DNA of 62,608 nucleotides from Oxalobacteraceae bacterium (GCA_030698225.1 JAUYNR010000051.1:1-62608), one strand, 5' to 3'; positions 1-9,414 are shown, counted from the stretch's first letter. The notes: generated from the letters alone by a model not told the origin. Program-made: numbers and translations.

Positions 1-2
1 TC

Positions 3-131
3 GAAATTGTATGGAAGCACGCCAAATATCACTGGAGAAAATTCACAACGTGGAGCAAAGAATCTCTGCTTGAGGAGGTCGGCAGCGTCTTTCGGCAATA
101 TGGCGATAAATATCAAATTAGTTACGCATGA
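3..131 (+). CDS. C-terminal end of an unidentified protein (5' end outside window)
   Basis: An open frame runs in from the window edge and ends at TGA 129-131, giving the last 42 residues of a protein rich in charged and aromatic residues (starts EIVWKHAKYHW, ends YQISYA). It converges with the minus-strand VirK-like gene and stops 20 nt from that gene's end, as expected of a real neighbour. The low GC matches the adjoining genes. The family is not recognisable from this stub; in this locus a glycosyltransferase or methyltransferase tail would be plausible, but that is only a guess. Confidence 0.35.
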   Translation, partial: EIVWKHAKYHWRKFTTWSKESLLEEVGSVFRQYGDKYQISYA

Positions 132-151
132 TTACTTATAATGCAATTAAT

Positions 152-1117
152 TCAACGATTTTGAAGAAAATTTCTTGAAAATGTCCCGCTTACTTGCTCC
201 GCTAATTGACGTTTGAATTTACGCTTACGCAGCACCTTCGATCTGCGAGTTTGTTTGATCATCCGGATAGGCTTTTCTGGAAGCGGGACCGGCAGAAGGA
301 ACATATTGCCATTCATCCTTTCCGCATCAGCAGACCTCCAAAATTCGTCGTAATCAAACGAAAAGAACTCAGTCCCATCTGCTCTACTAGAAATCTGTGC
401 CTCAGTACTCACACCCACGATAGCTTTTATATTCAGGGGTAGCGCTATTGCTTGAACTGCGACAAGCAGCAGGTCTGCAGGGCTGATGTAATGGAAACTT
501 TTCGTTGCTTGTCTAAGCAGAGCCAAATGGCTACTCAAGCCCTGAACGCGGCTAATGAATATCGCTTGGTCATTGGCTATTTTTATTACTTGTCCAGGAA
601 TAATAGTGAAAGACATCACATATAAAGATAAGCCGTTTGCCGAAAAAACCAGAGATAAATCTCCCTCGCAATCGTCATCATAGGATGCGTGAGGAAAATT
701 TAATGTAATGCTAAACAGATTTTCTCCGCTAAATTCTCGCCATAGTATGATTTTCTCTTCAAAAATATGTGTCAGAAAATCACCGTTAACATATTTTGTT
801 AAATAATTGTAATGGTTCATCAATATCGTCAATCGGGTATTTCTGGGAAAACATCTCGCAACATAATTTCCCAAGTACTTATAGAGCAGCCGTGGATGGC
901 GCTTCGTCAGTCCTATTACATGAGGATGCAACAGTATTTTGGTGAGCTTTATGTGGCCGACAAAATTCAAGAAAATAGGCGCGGCTCTTAAGCATGACCG
1001 TAATGTAAGAAAAAATCCTTTGTTCGAGATCAGACGAATCACTCTTATTGCCAATAAGATATTAGTAATAATAATTCGTAAATCTAAAATACCCGCCACT
1101 GTCTTATTTCCATTCAA
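152..1117 (-). CDS. VirK/YbjX (DUF535) family protein
   Basis: A 321-residue protein with the features of the DUF535 VirK/YbjX family: a hydrophobic stretch near the N-terminus, then a soluble core with a conserved pattern around LTILMNHY, ILWREFSG, LSLYVMSF, FISRVQG and FSFDYDEFW, and a basic C-terminal tail (RRSKVLRKRKFKR). Family members in enterobacteria are linked to resistance to antimicrobial peptides and to lipid A or surface changes, but the biochemical role is not settled. It is the last minus-strand gene of the polysaccharide locus, which fits an envelope role. Codon use is AT-rich like the next gene. The family call is confident, the function is not. Confidence 0.75.
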   Translation of the reverse strand: MNGNKTVAGILDLRIIITNILLAIRVIRLISNKGFFLTLRSCLRAAPIFLNFVGHIKLTKILLHPHVIGLTKRHPRLLYKYLGNYVARCFPRNTRLTILMNHYNYLTKYVNGDFLTHIFEEKIILWREFSGENLFSITLNFPHASYDDDCEGDLSLVFSANGLSLYVMSFTIIPGQVIKIANDQAIFISRVQGLSSHLALLRQATKSFHYISPADLLLVAVQAIALPLNIKAIVGVSTEAQISSRADGTEFFSFDYDEFWRSADAERMNGNMFLLPVPLPEKPIRMIKQTRRSKVLRKRKFKRQLAEQVSGTFSRNFLQNR

Positions 1118-1189
1118 CCCAACTTGGCCAAAGCATGCCCGTTGCTCTTCAAAATTACATGCATCAATTGATCATTCTGGATACAGGGA

Positions 1190-2119
1190 CTACATGACAA
1201 TCTGTTTCTTGAAAAACCGTCGATATATTTTCTTGGCGAATGGAACTTTTGATCCAAATAAGCGAATCTTGTCCATAATGGATTTTAATAAAAGTAGTCC
1301 GAAAATTAACGAGTAAATAAGTATTTTTTTCGATATTGTTTTATCTTTGTATTTATTCGATTTGAAAGCCAGATAACTGGCTACGTTTACGCTTATCACA
1401 AACGATGGAATATAACCATGCCAGGATGGGACGCTAAGGGTAGAAGCAATGCGTCTACGAGAATAAGACATACCTCCGAGCTGCCTATAATTAAAAGTCG
1501 TAGGTATCATCTTCGCCCTGCCTCTCAGTAGCACATCTGCCACCCATGCCCAATCTCCACCCAAGCAATTTGGAATCCAGCAGTCATTGACATGATCTAG
1601 CCGATATACACCGAAAAATGTGGAGCTATCACCTACAGACCAGAGAAACTTTACAGCACGAAGCAAAGGGCTAAGGGAATTTGGCTGGACCACATTGTCG
1701 AAATGGGTAGGTTTGCTGTCGCCACTGTGAAACGCACCGAGACCAGATGCGATTACCAGGGATGGATCACGCTCCAATTCATAGACACATATCCTAATGT
1801 AATCAGGATCGAGATAGTCGTCGTCACTAAGCCATAAAAAATATTTTCCTGTAGCCTGCGCTCTCGCGAATTCAAAGTTAGTTGTCGGCCCTAGATTTTC
1901 AGCGTGCCTGAAGTACTTCACTCTGCTATCTAATTTAGTCAGGCCTGCACACACGCTCTGCGTATCATCTGATGACGCATTGTCTGAGATGATTATTTCG
2001 AGATTTTCATAAGAGCATCTAATCAATGCATCGACTGCTCTATTGAGTGTTCTTGAACGATTGTGCGTCGGAATACAAATACTCACCAAAGGTTCTACCG
2101 AGGCTATTTCGCTATTCAT
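1190..2119 (-). CDS. Glycosyltransferase family 2
   Basis: A GT-A fold glycosyltransferase, predicted to transfer a sugar from a nucleotide donor to a growing glycan at the inner face of the membrane. Near the N-terminus it has the nucleotide-binding start VSICIPTHNRS (about residue 12), the SDNASSDDT motif (about 46) and the metal-binding WLSDDD (about 97-101). A hydrophobic segment near residue 270 may anchor it. The start was placed at the internal ATG giving MNSEIASVEP because GGAGGG lies 7 nt upstream; a longer frame extends to 2188 without such a site. The protein is 309 residues, normal for the family. Donor and acceptor cannot be told from sequence. Confidence 0.85.
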   Translation of the reverse strand: MNSEIASVEPLVSICIPTHNRSRTLNRAVDALIRCSYENLEIIISDNASSDDTQSVCAGLTKLDSRVKYFRHAENLGPTTNFEFARAQATGKYFLWLSDDDYLDPDYIRICVYELERDPSLVIASGLGAFHSGDSKPTHFDNVVQPNSLSPLLRAVKFLWSVGDSSTFFGVYRLDHVNDCWIPNCLGGDWAWVADVLLRGRAKMIPTTFNYRQLGGMSYSRRRIASTLSVPSWHGYIPSFVISVNVASYLAFKSNKYKDKTISKKILIYSLIFGLLLLKSIMDKIRLFGSKVPFAKKIYRRFFKKQIVM

Positions 2120-2284
2120 TTTTTCACCCTCCAGTTTTGCCAGCCAATACTGGTCTTGCTTGATAAATGCGCTGTTGTTACGTGACACTACAGTTGATTA
2201 TTCCAATATTTTCTGTGTCATCGGCAGTTTGTGCTGCCCGTGAAGAGCAAGCTGACCCAGGTTTGAAACATTTATTCACTTGAT

Positions 2285-3793
2285 TCATATGAACTTGGTC
2301 AAGATATTTTTTGCTTGCATCATGGCTTGACGCCCCACTTGCGTCACTGCAGCTGTCGCTATCATTACAAGAAACGCTCCAAAGGCAAGAAAGGCTGCTT
2401 CCGCCAGTCCACTCATCCCAGTTTGTGCAGCAGCCAGCGTGGCCATCCCTACCGCAAACGACAGGCCGACGAGCAAAGGCCCGAAGATGTCTGCTCGGTA
2501 CCACCTCCATTTTTCCTGTTTCAGAATACGTGCATGCATTGCGGAAATCGCAAATAACATGTACCCGGTATTGATCGCCACCCAAATCCAGGCTGCTGCC
2601 ATGACTCCGTAACGTGGTACCAAAATTAGAAAAGCAGGGACAATGATTACAACTGCAATCGAGTTCACGATAACCGAGAGCCTGGTCCATCCATATGCAA
2701 ACTGGGCTATAAAAGGGATATGCATCATTCCGTTTAGTAACGTACCGATGACCCACACAGATACGATCGGTGCGACGGCCGCAGTCGTAGCAACATCACG
2801 CGTCCATAGAAAAATTATTTCCCTGGAAAAAAAACAAAGAATGAGCGAAGCAGGGGCGATCACAATCGTAAGCAACTGAGCGAACTTGTGATATTGCTCG
2901 GCAAGCGTCTTTTCATCCTTGGCGGCAACGAGTTCGGTGAAACGTGGAGTGGCAACATTAACGATTGGACCCACGAGCACTGAAATCGCGCCAGCCAATG
3001 TGGTCGCAAGAGTAAAGTAGCCAAACTGTTCTAAGGGTAATAGCGTGGATAACAAAAGTTTATCGACCTGGGTAAGAAGAGTGAACAGAAGGGTAAGTGT
3101 TGTCATTCCCGCAGCGAAGCGCCAGATATCTTTGAGGGCATCCACGCTAAATCGTGGAGATTGCGGCGGCACTGGTAGAAACTGGCGAGTTTGTCGGGCG
3201 AGAACCGCAGTCTCAATGGCAACAACTGCGCCCTGGAAGATAAAAAAGGTTTGAATTGTTGGAGATATGTAGGCCAGTACTGCGATAGATCCAATGCCGC
3301 GGATCGTCGCAAAAAAAGCAGTCGCACAATTGAGCCAGACTTGGTACTGCAAGCCGATGATCGCACTGCGATAAAGCGTTTCCATCCAACGGAACGCAAT
3401 GATGAAACCGGTGATTGTAAGGGCCTGGGTAACAGTCTCGGTGGAAAGCGTTTGAACCTTGAGCCAATCCGTGGCGATCCATCCAGAAAATCCAGTGACC
3501 AGGAGTGCAAGCAGAACGGCGACACCCAAGTAGATAATCTCCATTGTCTTGAGGAGATTGTGAATACTTTGTGGTGTATGTACACCAGCGGTGAAGCGGG
3601 CCATCTCTCGATTGAGGGTGTGTGAGAGCCCCATATCCAAGAGCAAAAACCATACCTGAAGCGATGCGAAAACGCCGATCAGGCCGTAAGCTTCGATACC
3701 AAGATAGTGGATATAGACCGGTAAAAAGACCAGCCCCATCAGAGCTGACCAGCCGCTCCCCAGATAGTTGGCGATAAGATTGCGCTTAACCAT
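2285..3793 (-). CDS. Wzx-type oligosaccharide flippase
   Basis: A 502-residue polytopic membrane protein with about 12-14 hydrophobic segments and the N-terminal pattern of polysaccharide flippases (RNLIANYLGSGWSALMGLVF, then LDMGLSHTLNREMAR). Proteins of this MATE-related class move undecaprenyl-diphosphate-linked repeat units across the inner membrane. It sits between the glycosyltransferase and the sugar-nucleotide genes, as expected for the export step of a Wzx/Wzy locus. No Wzy polymerase or chain-length regulator is visible in the window, so these are probably beyond its left edge or elsewhere. Confidence 0.85.
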   Translation of the reverse strand: MVKRNLIANYLGSGWSALMGLVFLPVYIHYLGIEAYGLIGVFASLQVWFLLLDMGLSHTLNREMARFTAGVHTPQSIHNLLKTMEIIYLGVAVLLALLVTGFSGWIATDWLKVQTLSTETVTQALTITGFIIAFRWMETLYRSAIIGLQYQVWLNCATAFFATIRGIGSIAVLAYISPTIQTFFIFQGAVVAIETAVLARQTRQFLPVPPQSPRFSVDALKDIWRFAAGMTTLTLLFTLLTQVDKLLLSTLLPLEQFGYFTLATTLAGAISVLVGPIVNVATPRFTELVAAKDEKTLAEQYHKFAQLLTIVIAPASLILCFFSREIIFLWTRDVATTAAVAPIVSVWVIGTLLNGMMHIPFIAQFAYGWTRLSVIVNSIAVVIIVPAFLILVPRYGVMAAAWIWVAINTGYMLFAISAMHARILKQEKWRWYRADIFGPLLVGLSFAVGMATLAAAQTGMSGLAEAAFLAFGAFLVMIATAAVTQVGRQAMMQAKNILTKFI

Positions 3794-4087
3794 TTATGCA
3801 TTTATTCATTTAATTAAGTTATCCATGGAAAAGCAGGGGGTTTTATTTATTTACCTCTCAAAGAGTGATAAAACTTGCTGCACCTAAGGGCGTTACCCAT
3901 CACAGATGCTATCGCAAGGTACCTAATTTAAATCGGAATAAATGCGATTTTAATCAGTGTGTTCCAGTCATTTCCCATAAAATTGGCAACCCAAGACTGA
4001 TACTGCTGTTGCCCTATTCTGATCAACGATTTGAAAACGGAATCTTGCAGAATGAAATTTTCAATTCCAATGTATTCACTTCATAAG
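3794..4087. other. AT-rich intergenic stretch, no gene seen
   Basis: About 290 bases between the flippase and the phosphatase-SDR fusion. A 73-codon open frame on the plus strand has no recognisable domain and no good ribosome binding site, so I do not call it. The stretch may hold the promoter of the flippase operon, but I see no clear -35/-10 pair. Confidence 0.4.
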
Positions 4088-5317
4088 TTAATTACTCGGT
4101 GAGCTATCAAGTAATCGACCAAGTCCCATTTCCCATGTCACCATGGGCTGCCATGAAAGGACCTTAGATGCCATTGAGATGTCCATTGTTATGTTCGCTG
4201 CATAGTCTTCAATATTTCGACAATCAACCGTACTATTAGAACCCGTTCTGCTGACAATCCACTCTGCAAGTTCCCGGGTACTAACGGCGTGTCCAGAGCC
4301 AACATTCAAAGTACCAACAAAATCAGCTTCAATTGCAGCCATTACGGCAAAAACAAAATCGTCAACGTAAAGTAAATCAAGTTTAGGGTCACCATTCAGA
4401 TAGCGATGCGTTCTGATCGGCTCGTTGTTTCTCGCTTTACCGATGAAGTTGTATATGAATTTTGGCCGGTCTCCGGCATCCCCATACAGTGCAGGAGCCC
4501 TAAGAAGCGCGTATTCCAGGCCATATAGCTTGCGATGATTCTCTATAAGAATTTCACAAAGCAGTTTCGCCTCTCCATACGGTCCTTTTGGGAAAGGGGG
4601 TAGACTCTGATCCGCGACGATGCCCACCGTACGATAAGCAGAATAAAGCGCCACACTCGAAGGGTAAATCAAGCGGGTATTGTTTTCCCTGCAAACCTCG
4701 AGCACATTGCGCAACATAGTCAGCATCCCGCCCATCGCACGATTGGAGGTGTATTCAGGCGGATTTGCCAAATGGACGATAAAGTTGATCCGATGCTCTT
4801 TCACCAGCAAATCGAGCGACAATGCTCCGTCTGTAAGATCGACCTCATTTCGCGATGGTGCGACAACATAATGACGCTTTAACAGTTCGCGCAACAGAGC
4901 TTGACCTACGAACCCGCTTCCTCCCGTGATCAATACCCGAGGCCCATCATCGGAAATATGTGCAATTCCATCTTGCAAGGCATTGCGAACAGATCGAAGT
5001 GGTTCCAACTTGATCTCTTGTTCGCCCGTTGCATGAACCACCTCTTTGATAGCCTGATCCAGCGATATCCGGTTGAAGCGGGAAAGAATCCCGGCTGCGA
5101 TCGCGTTGCTTCTGGATATGCCATAGTCACAACAGACTACAACCTGTTTGCCTTGCCGTAGCAGTGTCAGACCTTGCTCGATTTTTTCTTTAGCTGTGCT
5201 TGCCGAGTTACCAAACCTGTCTACCATGTCACGAACATCCAGCACGACGCAATCATCTGTTATCGATAGATCGGTTGCGGGAGCCGTGCCAAGTTTTTCA
5301 TTGATCCAGCGAATCAC
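4088..5317 (-). CDS. Fused CX5R phosphatase-like domain plus NAD-dependent epimerase/dehydratase (SDR)
   Basis: A 409-residue two-domain protein. Residues 1-115 resemble a dual-specificity phosphatase: a strand ending LDVRD, then VCCDYGISRS, which carries the CX5R loop with Cys63 and Arg69. Residues 127-409 are an extended SDR: the nucleotide-binding TGGSGFVG at 131-138, SSVALYS near 221, the catalytic YGEAK (Tyr247, Lys251) and LDLLYVDDF further on. SDRs of this type epimerise, dehydrate or reduce sugar nucleotides. The gene starts with GTG, overlapping the ATP-grasp gene as GTGA, with AGGAGGG 6 nt upstream, so the two are translationally coupled. A phosphatase domain fused to a sugar SDR is uncommon. 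It could be the missing terminal reductase of the CDP-dideoxyhexose branch, or it could act on another nucleotide sugar. Confidence 0.8.
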   Translation of the reverse strand: MIRWINEKLGTAPATDLSITDDCVVLDVRDMVDRFGNSASTAKEKIEQGLTLLRQGKQVVVCCDYGISRSNAIAAGILSRFNRISLDQAIKEVVHATGEQEIKLEPLRSVRNALQDGIAHISDDGPRVLITGGSGFVGQALLRELLKRHYVVAPSRNEVDLTDGALSLDLLVKEHRINFIVHLANPPEYTSNRAMGGMLTMLRNVLEVCRENNTRLIYPSSVALYSAYRTVGIVADQSLPPFPKGPYGEAKLLCEILIENHRKLYGLEYALLRAPALYGDAGDRPKFIYNFIGKARNNEPIRTHRYLNGDPKLDLLYVDDFVFAVMAAIEADFVGTLNVGSGHAVSTRELAEWIVSRTGSNSTVDCRNIEDYAANITMDISMASKVLSWQPMVTWEMGLGRLLDSSPSN

Positions 5318-6348
5318 GATCTACCCTCCTGTGGAGCTACATAGCGTTCAGTAAGGCTGCGCAAATACCATCCTTCACGGAGCGGCTCGGGTTGAACTGC
5401 TTCATTAAAAGCAAGGTGTTGCAATAAGACGTCAACCTCATTGACACCGGCCAAGGCGCGCAAGTAGGTCGATGCAGACAAGCGGGGATTGATCTCAAAA
5501 GGAATCAGCTCGCCGTTGCGCACACGCCCCTGGATGTTCAGTGCGCCACAACTGCCGACTGCACTGGCGATGGTCTCAGCGCGTGCCCGGATAGCGGGGA
5601 AGTCGCCAATGTAGCCTTGCGAATACCCGCTGGACACCAAGCCGCCACGCCCGCGGTACATCACAGAGAGCGTGGCATCTAGACTGCGGCGCAAGGCGAT
5701 CGAGCCAACCACTTCGCCGCTCGGGAGCGAAAGAACGCCGACAGTAAACTCTCCCTCATCCGGAGCGATATATTCCTGAGCCAAAGGGCGGCCGCCGGTT
5801 CGCCGGATATAGTCAACGTACGTCATCGCCTCCTGCATATCAGTAGCGAAGAACACCATCGTGCTGCTACCGGAGCCGGTCGCAGGTTTGACAATGCACG
5901 GCATGCCAATCTGCTTCAGATCGGAATCAGAAACCACTTCCACAGTACGCGGCACAGTGAAGCCAAGCGCAGTCAGGCGATCAAAGGTAGTGGACTTGTC
6001 TGAAAAGGTTCGAATTACATCAGGATGATTCGCCACCAGCGTAATGCCGGCAGCATCAAGCTGATAAGCTGCCGCGCCTAATAACACCATAGGCTGGTCG
6101 CCACCAGGGATGAGCCAGCTAGCGCCTGCCTCACGGCAGGCTTTTATAACCGAGTTGACATAATCATCGCGGTCAACGGTGAAAGTGCGGCTAAAACCCG
6201 GATCATATAGGCCATAGGCAGTGGGAGAGACATCGCAACCAAAGATTTCATAACGATCCGCAAGCACCAGGCATTTGAGGAGTTCAGTACCCAGTGATGC
6301 GCCACCAATCCCCGCAATCATCACTTTAAGCGTTCGTGTTCTGGTCAT
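5314..6348 (-). CDS. ATP-grasp ligase, carbamoyl-phosphate-synthase-like
   Basis: A 344-residue ATP-grasp protein. It has an N-terminal Rossmann-like pre-grasp domain (MIAGIGGASLG at 10-20), the ATP-binding PCIVKPATGSGSST (Lys154, glycine loop at 158-162), and the metal-binding FEINPR at 284-289 with Glu285 and Asn287. Such enzymes join a carboxylate to an amine or thiol through an acyl-phosphate. Beside an aminotransferase and coupled to an SDR, a reasonable inference is that it amidates an amino sugar or its carboxylate, for example by adding an amino acid. This is not proven. The stop overlaps the next start (GTGA). Confidence 0.8.
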   Translation of the reverse strand: MTRTRTLKVMIAGIGGASLGTELLKCLVLADRYEIFGCDVSPTAYGLYDPGFSRTFTVDRDDYVNSVIKACREAGASWLIPGGDQPMVLLGAAAYQLDAAGITLVANHPDVIRTFSDKSTTFDRLTALGFTVPRTVEVVSDSDLKQIGMPCIVKPATGSGSSTMVFFATDMQEAMTYVDYIRRTGGRPLAQEYIAPDEGEFTVGVLSLPSGEVVGSIALRRSLDATLSVMYRGRGGLVSSGYSQGYIGDFPAIRARAETIASAVGSCGALNIQGRVRNGELIPFEINPRLSASTYLRALAGVNEVDVLLQHLAFNEAVQPEPLREGWYLRSLTERYVAPQEGRS

Positions 6349-6514
6349 GACGAATATCCCTTTTTATAAGGTTAATAAGCCGATCCGTCTCAGCCTTAGT
6401 CATGTTATGGCTAGGCGGTTTGACAGCGCACTTATACTTTTGGATTGCCAGAGAGACAATCAAGCATCTGTATAACGGCCAAAGCAAGCAGAAACTGCTG
6501 CCTATGGCCCAATA

Positions 6515-7702
6515 TCAAAAGAGGCCGTCAACGCCTTGCTGGGAATCCGAGTCGTGACCAGGCTCGCTTATCGCATCAACAATGCGTTCCTGCATTTCTC
6601 TGCTGAGCGCCGGATAAATCGGCAAACATAAAATCCTGGAACTAGCATCAACTGCTACCGGAAGGTTATTACGATGGGCCGAGGGTAGTCCTCGATACAT
6701 TGGAAAATCCGAGATCAGTGGATAGAAATAGCGACGTGCATAAATTTCATTGTCATGGAGGCTCCGATAAAGCACATCGCGACTGATGGGGTAGTCGGCC
6801 TCAACCAGAATAGGGAAAAAGGCATAATTGTGGATTTTTTCACCGGCGTCCTGCAAGCATCGAATGCCCTTCACGTTACTGAGCAACTGGCGATAGATAG
6901 TATCAATCTCTTTGCGGCGGCTCAAAGCATGATCAATGTGTTGTAGCTGCAGTATGCCAAAAGCTGCATTAAACTCGCTCATCTTCCCATTAATTCCGGG
7001 GGCGACCACCGTCACGTCGTCCACGTAGCCGAAATTTTTCAAGTGGTCAATGTGTCGTTTCGTTTTGGCGTCTGGACAGACAATGGCACCGCCCTCAAAG
7101 GTGTTAAAAACTTTTGAGGCGTGGAAGCTAAGCACCGAAAGATCACCATGTCGGAGTATGCTGCCGCCTTGGTCCTGCACACCAAACGCATGAGCAGCGT
7201 CGCAAATTACCTTAAGGTTGTAATTGTCAGCAATGGTTTGAATTGCTTCCATATCGCAAGGATGGCCGTAGCAATGCACCGGCAAGATAGCTGTAGTTTG
7301 CGGGGTAATGGCAGCCTCGATCTTTGCCGGATCAAGGTTAAGTGTATTTTGGTCGATGTCCACAAAAACAGGCTTGATTCCATTCCAAAGCAGTGAATGT
7401 GCGGTGGCAACAAAGGAATAGGGCGTGGTAATGACTTCACCCGTGATACGTAATGCCTGCAGCGCAGTGATAAGTGCTATTGTGCCGTTCGAAAATATAG
7501 CGACGTGTTCCACTCCTAAAAACTCGCACAGCGCTTTTTCAAACTGCTGGTGGAACGGGCCGCCGTTGCTAAGTATTTTATTGCTCCAGATTTTTTCCAG
7601 GTATGGGACGAATTCAGCCAGTGGTGGAAGGTGAGGCTGGTTAACATAGACAGGGGAGCTCTTTTGAAATGGGACATCATAAGAGTAATTAGCTTTTCTC
7701 AT
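6515..7702 (-). CDS. DegT/DnrJ/EryC1/StrS-family sugar aminotransferase
   Basis: A PLP-dependent aminotransferase of 395 residues that would convert a keto-sugar nucleotide to an amino sugar. Visible motifs: SNGTIAL for phosphate binding, CDAAHAFG with the pyridine-nitrogen Asp168, and SFHASKVFNTFEGGA with the Schiff-base Lys197. The start was placed at MRKANYSYDVPF because family members begin close to this point; an in-frame start at 7804 would add 34 residues of unfamiliar sequence. A 166 nt gap separates it from the ATP-grasp gene. A lysine is kept here, unlike in the neighbouring DdhC, so this is a true transaminase candidate. Substrate unknown; a 4-keto sugar is most likely. Confidence 0.85.
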   Translation of the reverse strand: MRKANYSYDVPFQKSSPVYVNQPHLPPLAEFVPYLEKIWSNKILSNGGPFHQQFEKALCEFLGVEHVAIFSNGTIALITALQALRITGEVITTPYSFVATAHSLLWNGIKPVFVDIDQNTLNLDPAKIEAAITPQTTAILPVHCYGHPCDMEAIQTIADNYNLKVICDAAHAFGVQDQGGSILRHGDLSVLSFHASKVFNTFEGGAIVCPDAKTKRHIDHLKNFGYVDDVTVVAPGINGKMSEFNAAFGILQLQHIDHALSRRKEIDTIYRQLLSNVKGIRCLQDAGEKIHNYAFFPILVEADYPISRDVLYRSLHDNEIYARRYFYPLISDFPMYRGLPSAHRNNLPVAVDASSRILCLPIYPALSREMQERIVDAISEPGHDSDSQQGVDGLF

Positions 7703-7989
7703 ATATTTCTCTTGTACGGTTAGTTGTGTGTAGCAGTCCCGAATTGATCCGGCAGCAAAACCTTGTCGAAGAAGCGTCCGTTTGACGCTGCAAATCTTTA
7801 CCATCGGTGTGCGCCCAGCTAATAACTTAACCTAAGAAGGTTAATAAAATACTAATCGCAGTACGACCAACATTCTTGATATTAGTCATGGCGCGTGCAG
7901 TATCCATAACTGTCCCACCGAATTCCGGCATCGTGGGTAGACGCGTGCTCAGACGTCACGTTATGAACCATGATGGCCAGATCAATGAT

Positions 7990-8091
7990 GGCAAGGCAGT
8001 GGCTTCTATTGGTTTAACTATCCGCGAGTCTTCTAAAAAACCGCGGCTCGAGCACGAAGCACCCTGGGATGGGAATTTCTTGGAACCGCAC
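7990..8091 (-). pseudogene. Remnant of an RmlC-like sugar 3,5-epimerase gene
   Basis: Just after the ddhC stop, the minus strand reads from a GTG as VRFQEIPIPGCFVLEPRFF, matching the usual start of dTDP-4-dehydrorhamnose 3,5-epimerase-like proteins (x-x-I-P-G-x-x-x-x-E-P-x-x-F followed by D-x-R-G). After RFF a +1 shift restores EDSR, then IVKPIE, in place of the family's D-x-R-G-x-F; the original frame meets TAA at 8014. No further epimerase sequence is visible to the left. I read this as a decayed N-terminal fragment. In ascarylose-type clusters an RmlC-like epimerase acts on the DdhC product, so the position makes sense. The match is short and therefore uncertain. Confidence 0.5.
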
Positions 8092-8100
8092 GGGCTTACC

Positions 8101-9414
8101 TTAAAAACTTATGCCAAAAAACTGTTCAATTTTCTCGGTCACGTACTCAAGTTTGACCTCGTCTATCCCTGGATAGACTCCAATCCAGAACGTGTCATTC
8201 ATCACGCGGTCGGTATTGGTTAGCTCGCCGGATATGCGGTAATTGCGGCCGATCATGTAAGGTTGACGCGTCAGGTTGCCGGCAAACAGTAAGCGGGTGC
8301 CGATCTTGTATTGGTCGAGGTAAGTCAGCAGGTCAACACGATCGACGTTGGCTGCTGCGCGCAGTGTGATCGGGAAGCCGAACCAAGACGGGTCGGATTT
8401 GGGCGTCGCTTCTGGCAGGACGAGGAACTCTTCGCAGCGCTTCAGACGATCTTTCAGGTAGGCGAAGTTGCGTTTGCGCGCTTCAATGAAGCCTTCCAGC
8501 CGATCCATCTGTGCCAAACCGCACGCAGCTTGCATATCGGTGATCTTGAGATTGTAGCCGAGGTGCGAATAGGTGTATTTATGATCGTAGCCTTGCGGCA
8601 GGTTGCCGAGCTTCCAGCAGAAGCGCTTGCCACAGGTGTTGTCCTTGCCGGGGGCGCAGGAACAGTCGCGGCCCCAATCGCGGAATGATTCGGCGATCAG
8701 GCTGAGTTCGTAATTGTTGGTGAAGACGGCACCCCCTTCGCCCATGGTGATGTGGTGGGCGGGGTAAAAACTCAATGTGCCGATATCGCCAAACGTTCCT
8801 ACCAGTTTGCCGTCGTAGGTGGAACCTAGCGCGTCGCAACAATCTTCAATCAGCCAAAGGTTATGTTTTTTTGCTAGTGCAGTGACGGTGTCGAGGTTGT
8901 ATGGGTTGCCCAACGTGTGAGCGAGCATGATGGCTTTTGTTTTGCCGGTGATGGCCATTTCAATTTTTGCCGGGTCAACGTTGTAGGTGGGGATGTCCAC
9001 ATCCACAAATACCGGTACCGCGCCAAATTGCAGGACCGGGTTGACGGTGGTAGGGAATCCGGCAGCGACGCCGATTACTTCATCTCCCGGTTGGATAGCG
9101 CGGTCTCCAAGCTTCGGCGATGTGAGGATGGAGAAGGCGACCAGGTTCGCGGATGAGCCGGAGTTGACAGTAATGAGATGCTGTACGCCGAGAAATTTGG
9201 CGAGGCTGGCCTCGAATTTTTCGTTAAAGTGACCTGTGGTGAGCCATCCATCAAGGGATGCCTCGACCATGAGTTGCATTTCTTTCGAGCCGATGACCTT
9301 ACCAGCGGGCGGAATGGCGGTCTTGCCGGGTTCAAATGGGATGGGCTGAGCCGATATTTCGCCGAATTGGGACACCAGATGGAGGATTTGTTCCTTGATT
9401 TGATCTTTGTTCAT
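8101..9414 (-). CDS. ddhC: CDP-4-dehydro-6-deoxyglucose 3-dehydratase (E1)
   Basis: This is the PMP-dependent iron-sulfur enzyme that removes the C3 hydroxyl of CDP-4-keto-6-deoxyglucose. The 437-residue protein shows the family hallmark of His220 in [16 protein letters not shown] in place of the PLP lysine. The cysteines Cys193, Cys251, Cys253 and Cys261 give exactly the C-X57-C-X-C-X7-C spacing of the [2Fe-2S] site in Yersinia E1. It needs a reductase partner (DdhD/E3), which is not in the window. It lies downstream of ddhA and ddhB. The gene is also called rfbH. The call is secure. Confidence 0.95.
   Translation of the reverse strand: MNKDQIKEQILHLVSQFGEISAQPIPFEPGKTAIPPAGKVIGSKEMQLMVEASLDGWLTTGHFNEKFEASLAKFLGVQHLITVNSGSSANLVAFSILTSPKLGDRAIQPGDEVIGVAAGFPTTVNPVLQFGAVPVFVDVDIPTYNVDPAKIEMAITGKTKAIMLAHTLGNPYNLDTVTALAKKHNLWLIEDCCDALGSTYDGKLVGTFGDIGTLSFYPAHHITMGEGGAVFTNNYELSLIAESFRDWGRDCSCAPGKDNTCGKRFCWKLGNLPQGYDHKYTYSHLGYNLKITDMQAACGLAQMDRLEGFIEARKRNFAYLKDRLKRCEEFLVLPEATPKSDPSWFGFPITLRAAANVDRVDLLTYLDQYKIGTRLLFAGNLTRQPYMIGRNYRISGELTNTDRVMNDTFWIGVYPGIDEVKLEYVTEKIEQFFGISF

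Noticed and set aside
3865..4086. 73-codon plus-strand frame in the gap after the flippase
   Set aside because: No domain, no clear ribosome binding site, AT-rich gap.
7876..8223. 115-codon plus-strand frame
   Set aside because: It runs into ddhC antisense, and the opposite strand carries the epimerase remnant.
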